Assembly: GCA_032622095.1 (NCBI GenBank)
Contig: CP136064.1
Span: 150,537,819-150,601,818 of the forward strand
Length of the DNA: 64,000 nt
Reading direction: 5' to 3'
From: Siphonodentalium dalli
Lineage: Eukaryota; Mollusca; Scaphopoda; Gadilida; Siphonodentaliidae
The notes beneath the pieces were generated by a model that saw nothing but the letters and a program-made list of their open reading frames with translations, did not search any database and was not told the DNA's origin. Both the position numbers and the translations under genes were made by a program. This document shows, one piece after another, positions 25,221 to 37,640 of this stretch (the stretch's first letter is position 1; each line of letters opens with the position of its first letter).

Positions 25221-26206
25221 TCTAGTTACAAATAGTTTTAATACGGTCCGAATATATGGGTACCAGTATTTGAAATAAAATAAAATAACTTGACCAACAT
25301 TTCTGCTGCGAGATTCCTCACAGCCACAACATGATGTACATTTATAATACCTCAAATCTTTATTTTCCAATTAATGCACATCACTTGGGCTAAAAAGTAC
25401 TTCGTTCTGTATAGACTACTGTTCACAATGAAATAACATATTTTTAAGATGGAATTAATTGTTATCATAAGAAACTACATAGTACATACATGCATCTGAT
25501 AATCCGTAGATATCACACAAATTCAGTCAATATGGAAAGCTACATCATGATGACGTTGTTCATCGAGTATTGTTGAAATGGACATGATGACATTTTATGA
25601 ACATCATGAAATAGACTAGCTTCTCCATTTAGTATCTATAGTGGAGAGCTCCCCCAGCATCAAGAAATACAATGGTTAATTTCAGTAAAATACACCCTGT
25701 TCCCTTCTCGACATTTCAACATACAACTACCTTCACTTCTGAATACTTTGATTGATTCTTTATATACTAGAATAATTTGTACCAAAGAAACAGTTTGTTA
25801 TGTTTTATTGGGTTTTAAAACAGTGAGATGGTGAACCCATTCATTTGCATTATGAATCATGGATTTCCCAGATACCCGGATGCACGATTGGCGTAATTTA
25901 TACACAAATTTTACGATCAAGTCTGTTCAGGGTCCATTCTTTTGACAAACCCTAAAGTTGTGTATGGAGCAGTATGGAGTGTAATTAATAATAATCACTC
26001 CATGAAATAAGGCTTATTACTAGACGAAGAAGCGACAATCTTATTTGGTGGGAATTTATAAGCTAATTTTGATAAGAATTTTAATTTTAAAAGCCACAGA
26101 TACTCTGTTCAGGTTTGGTTTATTAATTATGCCAGTATATGGTCATATTAAAACCTTGCTATGTTATGATTGGCCAGTAGCTTGTTTTCCCATAGATATG
26201 TTGGCA
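25221..26206. other. no gene recognised
   Basis: AT-rich non-coding sequence. Confidence 0.5.
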
Positions 26207-26317
26207 ACATTGTGTGATACAATTATACATGTACCCCCAAACATTGTGTGATACAATTATACATGTACCCCCAAACATTGTGTGATACAATTATACATGT
26301 ACCCCCAAACATTGTGG
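26207..26317 (+). repeat. 34-bp tandem repeat, 3.3 copies
   Basis: Identical 34-bp units at 26207, 26241 and 26275, each starting ACATTGTGTGATACA and ending GTACCCCCAA, with a partial fourth. Confidence 0.9.
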
Positions 26318-26984
26318 TACAATCAATGCCGCCAGTATCCCACACTTTCATAATTCATGACCACAAGAGAGTTGGTTAAAATCATGCTAGTCTGATGACA
26401 GAGACATGGTATGGCTACAGAAAGATACTAATAATAATTTAAGATATAACAGGACTTACCCATACAAAACTGAAAATTAGTTGCAGTTAAATTGTGACAT
26501 AATTTTTACATTTATACTTAGAAGAGGCAAGCTCTCTGGTGGAAAATTATATCAACATTGGAATATTCTATAGCGGGTTTCTCAAGCCAATATCTGCATG
26601 TGGCTCACTTAGTTTCAATACAACGAAATCATACAATTGGATTACAAAAGAAATAAATACACTCAAATTTGACCACAATAGCAGATTGTAGAATGACACA
26701 AAATCAGTTTCTTTGTGGTCAAATTCCAATGCATTTACTTCTTAATACATGTATAAGAAATGTAGCCAAGCTAGGCAAGAATATAGATATGAGATGTGAT
26801 GCTTCATTTAGACCTTTCAATTGATCCGATGTTGGCAGGCACTGGCAATCTGAGTCAATTCCCTAATATTTATTGGAGAAGGCAGCTTTTCTTTTGGTGG
26901 GCAATTTGTTTACCACTGTTCCAACTTCACAAATGCTGGAAAACCTACACCCCCTGCAATAGTCTGGGCGATAAACTCAAATTT
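26318..26984. other. no gene recognised
   Basis: AT-rich non-coding sequence. Confidence 0.5.
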
Positions 26985-28730
26985 TAGAATAAATTTGGAC
27001 TAAGTTGGTTTCTATTCCATTTTGAAGAGGAATATATCCTCTATAACATATCCAAAATCTGCTAAAATCCGCTTTGTAATCCAAGATGCCATCCATGATG
27101 GGAGTTGGTATCGAAATATTATGTGGTAGGTGCGCCAACTAATAGCAAATTAGTAATAAAATAAAATACACACAAACAATTCTTTATAGTCGTATCCATA
27201 TTGGTAGAATGTCTGTCCCAATATGGCCACCAAAATGGACTAAATCTAATGAAATTTACAATTTGTGGAAAATTTAATAGCTAGTCCTACAAGAGCAAGC
27301 ACGCTCTCAAATTATGTGAGGAAGAATGATTTCAGAGTAATAGAGGAACTTTTGATAAGATATGTAAGAGTTTTCTCTAAAGTGTCTCATAAGAGAGCAA
27401 GCGAAAGCCAGGTCTCATACAATGGTTAAATCTGGACTTTTTGGGTGCCCAGAAACAAGAAGAATAACACAGCAACCGCATCGCCGCGTTTACCACTTCT
27501 CCCTAATGTTACACATATCTGCTGCAGACGAAACAATAAATAGCAACAATGAGTGCATGGTCAATGCAGAAATAATAACTTTAAATGCTGATGACCTGAT
27601 ATTTAGCCCAATTAAGTATGTGGGTGGCAATGGTAAGATATTTTCAAACAACAAGATACTGAAAACTAATAGTGTGCATTGCGTGATACATATTCCTGTT
27701 GTATTTAAAAGTGATGTAATTTGAAAAAAATTGTCTCGTAGAAACTGGTTTGGAAGCAGCATGAAAGTTAGTCTTAAATAAAATGTACGGTGTACTATCT
27801 CTTCGATCTGGTGAGATAGGGTGCTAATCTATTGAAGAGATGAGTGTTTTTTTACAGTATAATCAGCATTACGACATACGTGAATGGTTTATTATCACAG
27901 AGAGTGTTGAAAATTCCGAAAATGTAACTAGTATTTTCACTGCAAGGGTGTGCACTTCAGTTTCTGCGTTACATTCAATAATTAATCATCATTCCAATTG
28001 AAACTACCATGCACTGTGTGTCGAAACATTACTTTGTGTGTTGGATGCCCGAAATAATTGTTTTGGGGCCCGATTGTTGGATGCCTTCTAAGTAGAAAAC
28101 CTGAACGTAAATCATTGGGTTAACTTGGTTGCAGTGACTGATAAATCATTCAGATATATCTGTTTTAATGATATGTGTACCTTTAAAGATATATAACAAC
28201 ATACTTGTAAATTAGCAATGCGTATTTATACCCCCACTTTCGAAGAAAATGGGGGGGTATACTGGATTGACTGCGTCCGTCCGTCACGCTTTCTCCGTCC
28301 GTTTGTCCGTCCGTCCGTCCGACCTCATAACTCGAACAACTATGAACAGATTTCAATAATGTTTTGTATGCAATCTCCTTAGGACGGTCTCTCCGCATGA
28401 TGCTAATTTCACTTATATCACTTATCCAATATGTCGCTTTCGTAGTAGCATGGATTGGAGTTGCTGCCATTTTGACAACCATTTCATTGCCGCGAGCATT
28501 ATTTTCTGTCCTTGTCAATCTATTCGCTCCCATACTAGTAATGCATGCTGGTGTCGCCGATGAGGGATGTTGTAGAAAAACCTACTTCCCAAGGCCGAAA
28601 AATTATATGATTTTAAAAATCTCTGTCAAAAGATTGGCTAAAAGCGGATTTTGGATATGTTGTAGAGGATATATTCCTATTCAAAATGGAATAAAACCAA
28701 CTCAGTCCAAATTTGTTCTAGCCATCTAGG
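26985..28730. repeat. inverted repeat pair (~90-bp arms) around 1.6 kb
   Basis: The arm at about 26990-27072 (containing GAGGAATATATCCTCTATAA) is the imperfect reverse complement of the arm at about 28640-28722 (containing AGAGGATATATTCC). Between them are a short open frame at 27422-27724 and a TATACCCCC/GTCCGTCC repeat at 28229-28330. Possibly two oppositely oriented copies of one repeat. No transposase was recognised. Confidence 0.5.
28229..28330 (+). repeat. TATACCCCC/GTCCGTCC repeat head
   Basis: TATACCCCCACTTTCGAAG, mirrored by AATGGGGGGGTATACTGG, followed by (GTCC)n. Same architecture as the repeat at 24424. Confidence 0.65.
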
Positions 28731-29560
28731 TCAAACCTTTTATCGACCAGACTACAATAGTAAACTTCATCCTCCATTATCTGTAGAGCTAAAGTTTGAG
28801 GATATTTGTAAATTTATAAATTGGGTACTTGAGCCCAAATTCAGACCAGACATTAAGCATGAACAGATTTTACAGAAAACTTTCAATTGTTAGGTGGGTT
28901 AAATTAAAATGGTTGATTTAATTTGAACCCAAAGAATACAAAGTATAAAGGAGGATACATCAAATGTTCAACCCATTCACTTTTGAATGAATTCTTCTAT
29001 TCTATTTTAAAACAACATAAAATAGAATTGTCCATTTTTAATTTTTAGTGATATTCTTATTAAATATTTTAAAGCTGACAGCAGGCAGAGAAGCACAATG
29101 GATCCCTATGTATAAATATAGGTTCAGCTAATCAGTTCAACAAAAAGCCTTTAAAGTCTGTTTGTTGAACTTAGCTGAACACCACAGTAATTGAATTTAA
29201 TGTGAATTGAATGAAGTAACTATGAGTGAGTATTCGGTTAATTAAACTGATTTACACAGAAAACCAATGTTTTTTAACATGGTACATAATGTTGATATGC
29301 CAATTTTTACCATGTAGGTGCAGATCAGCGGAAACAAAATCATCAGTTATTATTATTATTGCTCACCCACTTTATTGTATATGGTTGCCAGTGATTTCTC
29401 TTTTCAAGTGATAAGTGATGAAAGTTACTACCTCATAGGGGCACCATGTATGGAATGACATACTAATACATATCTCCTAATGGCTATGAACATTCTGAAG
29501 ATTAGGAAGAATAGTTTCAGATGTACAGATAAGATCACATATTTTAGTTTTGGTACTTAC
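28731..29560. other. no gene recognised; start of a minus-strand intron
   Basis: AT-rich. The last bases (29551-29560) are the intron side of the splice donor of the minus-strand gene. Its next exon should lie at lower coordinates but was not identified. Confidence 0.4.
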
Positions 29561-30902
29561 TGCTTTTGATTCCTGTGGATTTTGAGCAAGATTTTTCATC
29601 ATCAATATCTTCATCATCACTATAGTCTCTTGCAAACCTTGTCACATTCGCTGTGTATGTATATATACTTGGGTTTTCTGGTTCGTATGAATTCTTGTAA
29701 CGTCCCGGTGCAGTGAATTTTGATCTCAGTGAATCGAATCTTGACCCAGAATTTTTGGAACTTGCATTATCTGTCCTCTTGTGAGTTGGACTCCTAACAT
29801 TCGGAACAATGTCACTCACCACTGAATTGCATTCCTGCAGTAATTCGTCGGTGTCTGTCATACTATATTCTGTGTTTGCAGTCCCTTTCCCATACATCCC
29901 TATCCCCATCTCATAAGGTTTTGGTCTTCCATAGCTAGCACCCCGAGAAGGCATTGGAACATACAGAGAAGATGACACATCGCTTTGGCCCTTTCCGTAT
30001 TCTGGTATCGAATCTCTGACAGGGTACCCGATCCTATCACCTTTCCCATAAAAAATTATTCGCATCATTTACATTGTGATCTTCATCGCTCACACTGCCA
30101 ATATGTTCATCATCCGACTTGTCATCAAGTACATCGCCAATGATCTCCTGTGCTTTATTCTTCCAGTCAGCATCGCTTAGTTCCTTTCCTTCTCTGGTTG
30201 GCGACTCATGTCGTCCTTTCGGTCCCCCATGTTTGTAGCCATCTGGTATTTTACGCCTTATAGCATCTTTCCTATCTAGTCTTACTTTCTTACCATCTCC
30301 GATGACGGTATCTTCAGGCTGTATATCGCCATCTTCTCTTCCTTCCTCTTGCCTATTTCCATCATCTTCCTGATCAACTAGATTGGTTGTCGAGGTATTT
30401 ACATCTGCTGGCTTCTCGTCACTTTTAACATCAGCAAGTACATCATTTGCATCTTGTGTTCCACTAGTGGGATCCCTAACCTCATCAGCTTGGGTGACTT
30501 CATCCATCTGACCCTTGTCCTCTTTTTCCATCTCCTCATCCTCTTTATCACCCCCTCCTCTGGCTCTGGCAGGTCCTGCTTGTCTTTCGGGCTGTGTCGA
30601 CCCTGCTTGCCTTGCCCTGCCTGAACCCCTTGCTTGCCTAGCCTTCCCAGAAACCCTTATCATCATTACCACCCCTAGCCGCCTCTACGGGAACAGCCGG
30701 ACTGAGCAACTTCTACCTCAACCACGGGTTCTTTGTTGTCAGATTCCTTCAGCTTACTCTCAAGCTTGCTGATAACATCTTCCATAATAATATCTTTGGA
30801 ACTTTTTTCCTTCCCATCGTCAGCAGTTTCAATATCTGCAGATTTTTCCTTTATATCTGTGTGTGTTTCATCTATGGCAGATTTCTCTTGTTGATCAGAC
30901 AT
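29561..30902 (-). CDS. 5' coding exon of an unrecognised disordered, charged protein
   Basis: Open reading continues over about 1.34 kb from an ATG at 30902. The frame shifts once near 30680 and back near 30060. It ends at a consensus donor (AAGCA|GTAAGT) at 29561/29560. The N-terminus is acidic, lysine-rich and coiled-coil-like (EDVISKLESKLKESD). A basic RQARGSGRARQAG stretch and a long acidic D/E-rich stretch follow, then a segment with three YGKG motifs (FYGKGDRIGYP, PEYGKGQSD, MYGKGTANT). The end is S/D-rich (DDEDIDDEKS). No folded domain, signal peptide or membrane span is evident. The composition, length and donor point to a host gene, not a transposon. The two shifts are opposite in sign and compensate; the second sits at a six-T run, so a sequence error or allelic indel is possible. 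Function unknown. Confidence 0.55.
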
Positions 30903-31889
30903 AGTTCAGATTCTGCTTTATATTATTCCAAGCGTGTGGATTGTAACCAGTATAATCATGAGATATTCACATGAAAATTTAGTCCTTAATATCCATAGCA
31001 TCTACTATTTACAGGCATTTACATCACAGGAAGTGGTCCCTGTCACGAAAAATAGAAACACGCCATGTTTATGTACATACAATACAGTTATTTAACTCCT
31101 GAGAATAATAGTTGTATATCAGCAGAAATGATATTTTCAGGCTTGTCAATAGCGTCTGTACAAAATGTCGCAGCAATAAACCATATTGTTTGCATACACC
31201 ACACTATGAATGGGCCATTAACACAGTCCAGCCAACAAGAGAACTTGCTTATTAAAGCATTCAATCACATTATCACCACTTTCCACCACTCAATGTTCCT
31301 CTAGAATTCCCAGTTAAGAATTTTGCTGTCAAATTTGCTGTGAATTTTCCATGCTGTAATATAATATCTTACTTGTAAACATCAACAGATCCTGTGTTAA
31401 CGTTTTACCTTTGACACTCTTAGAATTGTCTGATTGGTATGGCAAAGTGAATTATGCCTCGTAATTAGAATCCCGCCACATCGGTAGGCACATTACCAGC
31501 TTAACACAAGTTCCCATTTAAAAAGAGTACATAAATAAATTACCATGACAAAAATGCAGGCTGATCTCTACAAAGGTTTATTGAACATATAGATTTTTGC
31601 CAGGTATAGACCTAATGGGTGATGATTCGCATAGGCCCTGCAACCACTATGTAATATATAGCGTGCACATGTTGTAACATGTCATCTCACAGTAATTTTT
31701 ATTGATACCCGTGGGTCATCTGCAGGAAATTGTGAATCAGTAATATGCTGAAGGATCAAATCAGGTGATGCTTGTGTCATGTCACCTGCAATTAACTACC
31801 ACATATGACATATCTGCTGTGTTAAAATAATACATTAAAGTAATACACTTGACTTTTAATTGGTTTTGTGGTCATTTCAAGAAGGCTGC
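30903..31889. other. no gene recognised; upstream of the minus-strand gene
   Basis: May contain its upstream exon or promoter. ATAAAGCAG just before the start codon could be a splice acceptor. No other structure was seen. Confidence 0.4.
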
Positions 31890-32734
31890 GGGGGGGGGGG
31901 GGGGGGGGGGGGGGGGTGTCTCATCTCATCCCCCCAAGCAGAAATTAGAAATTTCAGACTGAAAAATCTGAATTTAATTATTTTTCTATTTTAAATCAAC
32001 GCTTGTAAAAAGGGTCCCAATTAAAACATTAGCCATTTCTAATTCTTAGAATGACATCTTCTCAAGAGCCATTGAGCCGATTTAGCTTATATTTGGTATG
32101 GAGGGTCCTTGAGTGACTGGGGTTCAGATTTGTTCAAATGGGGTCACTGGGTCAAATAGAGGTAGAGCCAGGGACATTACTCTTAAAAAACAAAGTTTAG
32201 ATTGAAATCCTTGCTCAATTAAAAAAAATAAAATTAAAAAAAGTATCAAATAAATAAAAAAAAATTTAGACACACAACACAACCCATATGAAGCCTTGCA
32301 TATATAAGAGTATGCACGGTCAATGTCAAGGAAAATATTGTTAGGCCAATATAGTCAGGCATCCAAATAAATTGCACATGTCAAATTCTTCCAGGGATAT
32401 CCCCACAGGGGTTTGGGGGGGGGGGGGGGGGTCAATTTACAGATTTGATCAATGAGATGTAATTTTTCCAAAACCAATTACATGTACTAAAACGAACATG
32501 AAATAATAGACCATTCATCAAGAGAAGGGAGCTCCTAGTTTTAATATTTACCCAATATTTATTATTTATAACAAGATATCATGCCAGTGCATTCTCTTAT
32601 GTATGTGAGTCTCCCGTAGGTCAAGGTCAAGGAAATATTGTCAGGCATCCAAATAAATCACACATGTCCTGTACTCGCAGGGATTTCACTACAGGATTAT
32701 TGGCGGGGTATTGGGGGGGGGGGGGGGGGGGGGG
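31890..32734 (+). repeat. repeat cluster with three long poly-G tracts
   Basis: Runs of 27 G (31890-31916), 17 G (32415-32431) and 22 G (32713-32734). The last two sit at corresponding positions of two ~170-bp repeat copies (about 32296-32490 and 32583-32790), which share GTCAGGCATCCAAATAAAT and a following CAATGAGATGTAA. The CATTCTC/GCGAG motif starts each copy. Confidence 0.7.
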
Positions 32735-32790
32735 TGAGGGGTCGAATTAGCAGATTTATTCAATGAGATGTAAATTTTTTTCCCAAAACT

Positions 32791-34529
32791 AATTACATAA
32801 ACATTATAAATATTTTTACATTGTTTGAAATAGCAAAGTTAAGCATCAAGACGATTTTAGATTGTTCTTCAGCAATTTTTAAAACGATTATTAAGGCTCA
32901 TATCTTCTGAAACAAGGATTTCCTAGACCTCATCTGTTAAACTCAGAGAAATGTTAGTGTCTTGTCAGAACAATGCTGTTAGTTATTGTCTTTTAATGCA
33001 GTTTAATGGCAAGAATTTACGCTACAAATGATATTTGGGCCCATTCTCGTGAACTTAAAAAAGTTCTGTAATTTAGCAAAGTTTCTCTATTGTTGTCAAT
33101 TGAGACCTCTGCGACTGCCACATGATTTTGCCTACTTCTAACATTTAACAATATGTCAGCTTCAAAATTGTCCTATACTCTATCATATACAATCATAGCA
33201 TCACATTGAGGCAGAGAAACATGATTTCTCTACATGCACTTAAAAACAAGGAAATTAGAGGGTCTGAAAAAAACAAGGCTGTGCATGACAAATTCACGGC
33301 AATCCATTATCTTCCTGTATTGACTGTGAATAATAATGAAAGTGTCTTCCTTTTGTAACTTGAATGTGCAGCTGTTTCTATGTCCCAAGTGGAAGCATTG
33401 AAAATCAATTTTTCACCGGCTGACTAGCTGACACTTAACTCTGTGTGTCTTCTATGAAAATGCATGCCCAAACATCGCCATGCAATCTCTGCATCATAAT
33501 TCATGGTATTTCTATTTTCCAATATCTCTTATCTATCATAAACATGCTTGGGCACAATTAGTTCTTAGTTTGTCAATCTCCTGTGTTATCAGTCTATAGT
33601 ACAGTTTACCTGTGCTCAAGAAATAGAAGTTTAAAACCTAGAAGTGTGATAGAAAATATTGATAAGCAATGAAATAATTTAGAAATTCTCTACTATAACA
33701 GCATGACAGACTCAACCTAATAGGGATACCACATTTTATGTTAATGTGGGATTCAGGAGATTTTTAATAGGTATTTACCTGCATAACTGGTACTTTAATA
33801 TGAATCATATGCCCAATTTAATTGTTATTTGAGATCCGACAAAAAGCCTGGTTTGAGGCTTTTATATATTGCCAAATTGTTCAAATTTTAATTATTTTCT
33901 GGCCCATTAATGAACTTTAATGGAATTGAGGCAGACACATCTTGACATTACCGGTATGACATTATTTTCACCACAAAACTGTGAAAATAGAATGTTAACT
34001 GGTATTAGAGGGGGGATTGACACCCTCAATTCTGATATAATTTCAGCATGTCTGTTGTTAAAATTGCACAGTAATAAAATATGGAATTAATTGACATAGA
34101 CATAAAAAAACCCAACACTCCTGTTCTATGATGGATTCACATTTCTAAATTAAACTTGGAGCATTTCCTTAGACTGCTAGTTCTATTGTCAGCATTTCTG
34201 TGATTGTTCATCAGCCAAATTAGTATCTGTCACAAAAGAATTTCAACATGACATAACATGTTCTTTGAAAGGTTGATGAGTAGTTCCCTGAGGACATGTT
34301 TTGTATTAAGTTCAACAAACGACCAGTTGAACTTATTATCTGAACTTTTCCCACATGAATATGAATCATTATGCTCTGGCTAGTTGATCATTTGAAATAA
34401 TTGCACTTGTGCACATGTGTCATTCCTTCCTGCAATAGAGAGGGTTTGCAAATGAATCATGATCAGAATTAATAGTTTGAGATATGTTAGGATTGTTGAG
34501 CCACCAAAAATGACAGGTTTTTAGCTTAA
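32791..34529. other. no gene recognised
   Basis: AT-rich. A copy of a GAGTAGTTCCCT...TTGAACTTATTATCTGAAC repeat lies at 34273-34370; relatives are at 35917, 37022 and 52437. No exon. Confidence 0.45.
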
Positions 34530-35343
34530 CTTGACAAAGTCCATGAGGATTGGTGTTCTTCCATCAGCAATTTCCTTCAGCACTCCTTACAGGCCACATC
34601 CTTCATCTGATTGTCACCAAACTTCATGTCAATCTTCGGGGTGATCTCCAGATGGGAGCCATAATTTTATTCCGCAATTTGTTAAAAAATGGCTCTGGCA
34701 GCCATGTTAGATTTCAAATTTGAATCCATCAGCACCCCGCATTTATTGGAGAAATTTTTGAAAATTTACAGGCATGTTTAGGATCACCACTAGGTGGGAA
34801 CTGTCAAATTTGAACGATTTCGATGAAAAACATGGCCATCTTGGAATTTACTCTTTACATGACTATTAAAAATCCTCGGCATACTCTACAGGCCAAATCC
34901 CTCATCTGATTATCACCCAACTTCATAAGGATCTTCAGGGGTGATCTCTAGATGGGAGCCAACAATATTTTCCAAAACTCGTTCTAAAACATGGCCACCA
35001 GCAGCCATCTTGGATTTTAAATTTGAATCCATCGGCACACCCTGCAGCCCATGTTTATTTAAAAAAAAATTTGAAAATTTACAGGCATGTTTAGGATCAC
35101 TTCCAGATGGGAGCTATAAAATTTGAACTATTTTCGATGAAATACATGGCTGCCGGCAGCCATTTTGGATTTTACTCTTTGCATAACTAAATCCTTTGGC
35201 ACACCCTACAGACCACATCCCTCAGTAATGAAATTAAAATTTTTTTTTTTTTTAAACATGGCCGTCAGCGGCCATCTTGGATTTTACTCTTTGCATGATT
35301 AAATTCTTCGGCACACCATACAGGCCACATCCCTCATCCAATT
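34530..35343 (+). repeat. degenerate copies of the ~160-bp satellite
   Basis: About five diverged monomers carrying CATGGCC...CAGCCATCTTGGATTTTA and TCATCTGATTATCACC words. Same family as the array at 3391-5005. Confidence 0.7.
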
Positions 35344-35535
35344 AGGGATCTGCGAATCGGGGATTTTGCATCAAATCGAATCTCGATATAGAATATCCTT
35401 TCTGATATCGACATCGAATCGAGTATCGAATCGAATCAGCTAGTGATTGACATTGTTTACCAGTGTTTATTTCATTGTCTCATGGCGAAAAACTGCAAAC
35501 AATTCACTACATACTATAAAACAATGTTAATCTCC
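35344..35535 (+). repeat. TAGGGATCTGCGAAT repeat end (hAT-like fragment)
   Basis: TAGGGATCTGCGAATCGG followed by repeated TCGAATCGA and TCGATAT words resembles the termini of the hAT at 55201-56650. Only one end is visible. Confidence 0.45.
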
Positions 35536-35539
35536 TTAA

Positions 35540-35761
35540 CCCTTTGAGTGCCAGGTCGATTTTTGTATAAACCCATATACCCTGTGCCATTGCATTCTCT
35601 TATATATGCGAGTCGACCATAGGTCGCCTCGCATATATAAGAGAATGCATTGGCCTAACAATTTTTTTTTTTTACAATTTTAATAATTTATTCTTATATT
35701 CTTTAACAGACTTATTTTGTAGGTTTAGGGCTGATGAGATCGGCCCCTGGCACTCAAAGGG
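35540..35761. mobile_element. complete TTAA MITE (222 bp)
   Basis: TTAA at 35536-35539 and 35762-35765 flanks inverted ends CCCTTTGAGTGCCAGG and CCTGGCACTCAAAGGG. An inner inverted pair of the CATTCTCTTATATATGCGAG motif forms a second hairpin (35585-35653). TTAA duplication with C-rich ends is the signature of piggyBac-type targeting. No protein. Confidence 0.85.
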
Positions 35762-35885
35762 TTAAACATCCATTGGAATTTGTGTTTTCTTTAGGAAAAT
35801 CATGACATAGCAAGTCACTCATCTCATCTCAAAATCAGTGGCATTCACATACACTTAGGTTTTTCTAGCTCAGAAACGCCTTTAA

Positions 35886-36082
35886 CCCTTTCTTTACTAA
35901 ATACTCATTGATGAGTAGTTCCATTAGGGAATGTTCAGATAGTAAGTTCAACTATGGCCCTTTGTTGAACTTACCATTTGAACATTTCCCAACAGTGAAT
36001 AGAAATCCTTTTGCAATTGTGTTATCTGTTGTCTGCTTCAATTTACTGAACTGGTGGGATTATCCATTTGGCAAAGAAAGGG
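35886..36082. mobile_element. TTAA MITE, second family (197 bp)
   Basis: TTAA at 35882-35885 and 36083-36086, with inverted ends CCCTTTCTTTACT and CAAAGAAAGGG. Internal GAGTAGTTCC...TTGAACTTACCATTTGAAC. A truncated copy lies at 36998-37110. Confidence 0.78.
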
Positions 36083-36086
36083 TTAA

Positions 36087-36892
36087 TTGTTTTTAATCCA
36101 TTAGGTAATTAACTCTATTACTATTGTTCAGAGTCGAACATTTCTAACGTTACATAAAATACAAACTCTGAAGAGCATTTGACTGCCTGACAATATGCAT
36201 AAAAATGATCACCAGAACAGACCAGAAGCCATAAGAAATACACAATTGACTTGGGAAGTAGTATACAAGGTTGAAGTATCATTGGCCCAACTGACTCTAT
36301 GTGTTCTACCTATATTGTAGTCATCAGACATACATGTATAGGTGTAATCACATGCAGTTACAACCTGAGAAAAGCACATACATATTATATATACCCTCAG
36401 ATAGGTACTCCGTTACCAAGAAATACCCTTGCAACAAATGCAATAGAAAGCCACATGTTGAACGTGACTATTAAACATTGTTTGAATTTTGATTTGGTCC
36501 AATCTGGTAACATTCATAAATTGTTTCTCGATTGAGACATTTATGATCATTACCTGCATACAATATGTGTGATCACAAACTTTTACAACAGTGTTCGAGG
36601 CAGCCACATTCAGTCATGATTTCTATGATTTCATTCTGTAGGTCTTTGACACCCATTAGTATATATCTGGCATGGCTGCTTTGCTTGGTGTAATTGACAG
36701 CATACATGCACTCATTAGATTGTATGCGATCTTCAGAACTAATAGGGGTGCACTACTCAAATAATACTGTATTCTTCTGAATTATAATTATGGTGAAGTG
36801 CCTGTTAGAAAGTGTCATTTAAACTTGCTCAACAAGCCGACTGGTATATCATATAGAAATAATCCTCAATCAAGCTCAATCCCATGCTACCG
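36087..36892. other. no gene recognised
   Basis: AT-rich non-coding sequence. Confidence 0.5.
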
Positions 36893-36971
36893 CTTTGTAT
36901 ATTAACTAGTATAACATCTACGTCAGAGAATGCTTGTATATTAACCAGTATAACATCTACATTAGAGAATG
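36893..36971 (+). repeat. 39-bp tandem duplication
   Basis: Two imperfect copies containing ATTAACTAGTATAACATCTA and ATTAACCAGTATAACATCTA, each ending AGAGAATGC. Confidence 0.75.
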
Positions 36972-36997
36972 CTTGTGCTCAATTTACAATGCTTTAA

Positions 36998-37110
36998 CCC
37001 TTTCTTTACTAAATACTCATTGACGAGTAGTTCCCTTAGGAAATGTTCAGATAATAAGTTAAACAAACGGCCATATCTGAACAACTCCCCTCCAATGTAT
37101 ATAAATCCTT
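36998..37110 (+). mobile_element. truncated TTAA MITE
   Basis: TTAA (36994-36997) plus CCCTTTCTTTACTAAATACT, nearly identical to the left end of 35886-36082. The right end is absent. Confidence 0.65.
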
Positions 37111-37149
37111 CTGTGGGTATACTTGTATAGCAGTCGCTTTTTAAATAAA

Positions 37150-37340
37150 CATGGCCGATGACTTCTCTGCTCGCGAGGTCCTAATTCCTTGGTCACAGTC
37201 GTTAGATGATTTGTGTGATAACCGAAGTTAAGCAACATCGAGCTTGGTTAGTCCTTGGATGTGTGACTGGCTTGGGATTCCAGCTATGGCTAATGTTTGG
37301 TGCAACTCCCACACCTCTCTCTCACTTTCTGTAACACTGG
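37150..37340 (+). repeat. 5S-rRNA-derived SINE, copy 1
   Basis: ACCGAAGTTAAGCAACATCG followed by GAGCTTGGTTAGTCCTTGGA and TGTGTGACTGGCTTGGGA reproduces the 3' half of animal 5S rRNA, including the internal promoter boxes. The 5' half and the tail (ACACCTCTCTCTC) are not 5S. It is therefore a 5S-derived retroelement and not a functional 5S gene. Copy 1 is more diverged than copy 2. Confidence 0.75.
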
Positions 37341-37460
37341 GGGCCTCATCTGCTCCTCAGAGTCTGTGTCATGATGCGACTGCTCTGGGGAGGACTCGGG
37401 TGAGGTTCGGTGAATCTCAAAAAGGATGGGGGAGTAGTGTAGCGCTCACGTTGTAAATAT

Positions 37461-37640
37461 AGAAGGCCAATGACTTCTGCCCAAATTGTTTATATTTCTT
37501 GGTCACAGTCATTAGATGCTTTGTGTGATCACCGAAGTTAAGCAATATCGAGCTTGGTTAGTCCTTGGATGGGTGACCAGCTTGGGATTCCGGGTACTGC
37601 CAACTTTCGTTGCAACTTCTGCACCTCTCTCTCTGTACTG
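37461..37640 (+). repeat. 5S-rRNA-derived SINE, copy 2
   Basis: ATCACCGAAGTTAAGCAATA, then TTGGATGGGTGACCAGCTTG and CCGGGTACTGCC, match 5S rRNA better than copy 1. The same unrelated head (GGTCACAGTCATTAGATG) and tail are shared with copy 1, 310 bp upstream. Confidence 0.78.

Noticed and set aside
27528-27632. Possible 35-codon exon between TCTGCTGCAG and G|GTAAGA
   Set aside because: Phase does not follow the PEX2 exons, no family is recognised, the frame stays open beyond both splice sites, and it lies inside an inverted-repeat pair. Kept only as a weak possibility.
37213-37605. Functional 5S rRNA genes
   Set aside because: Only the 3' half of 5S is present, with unrelated head and tail, so both copies are SINE-like.
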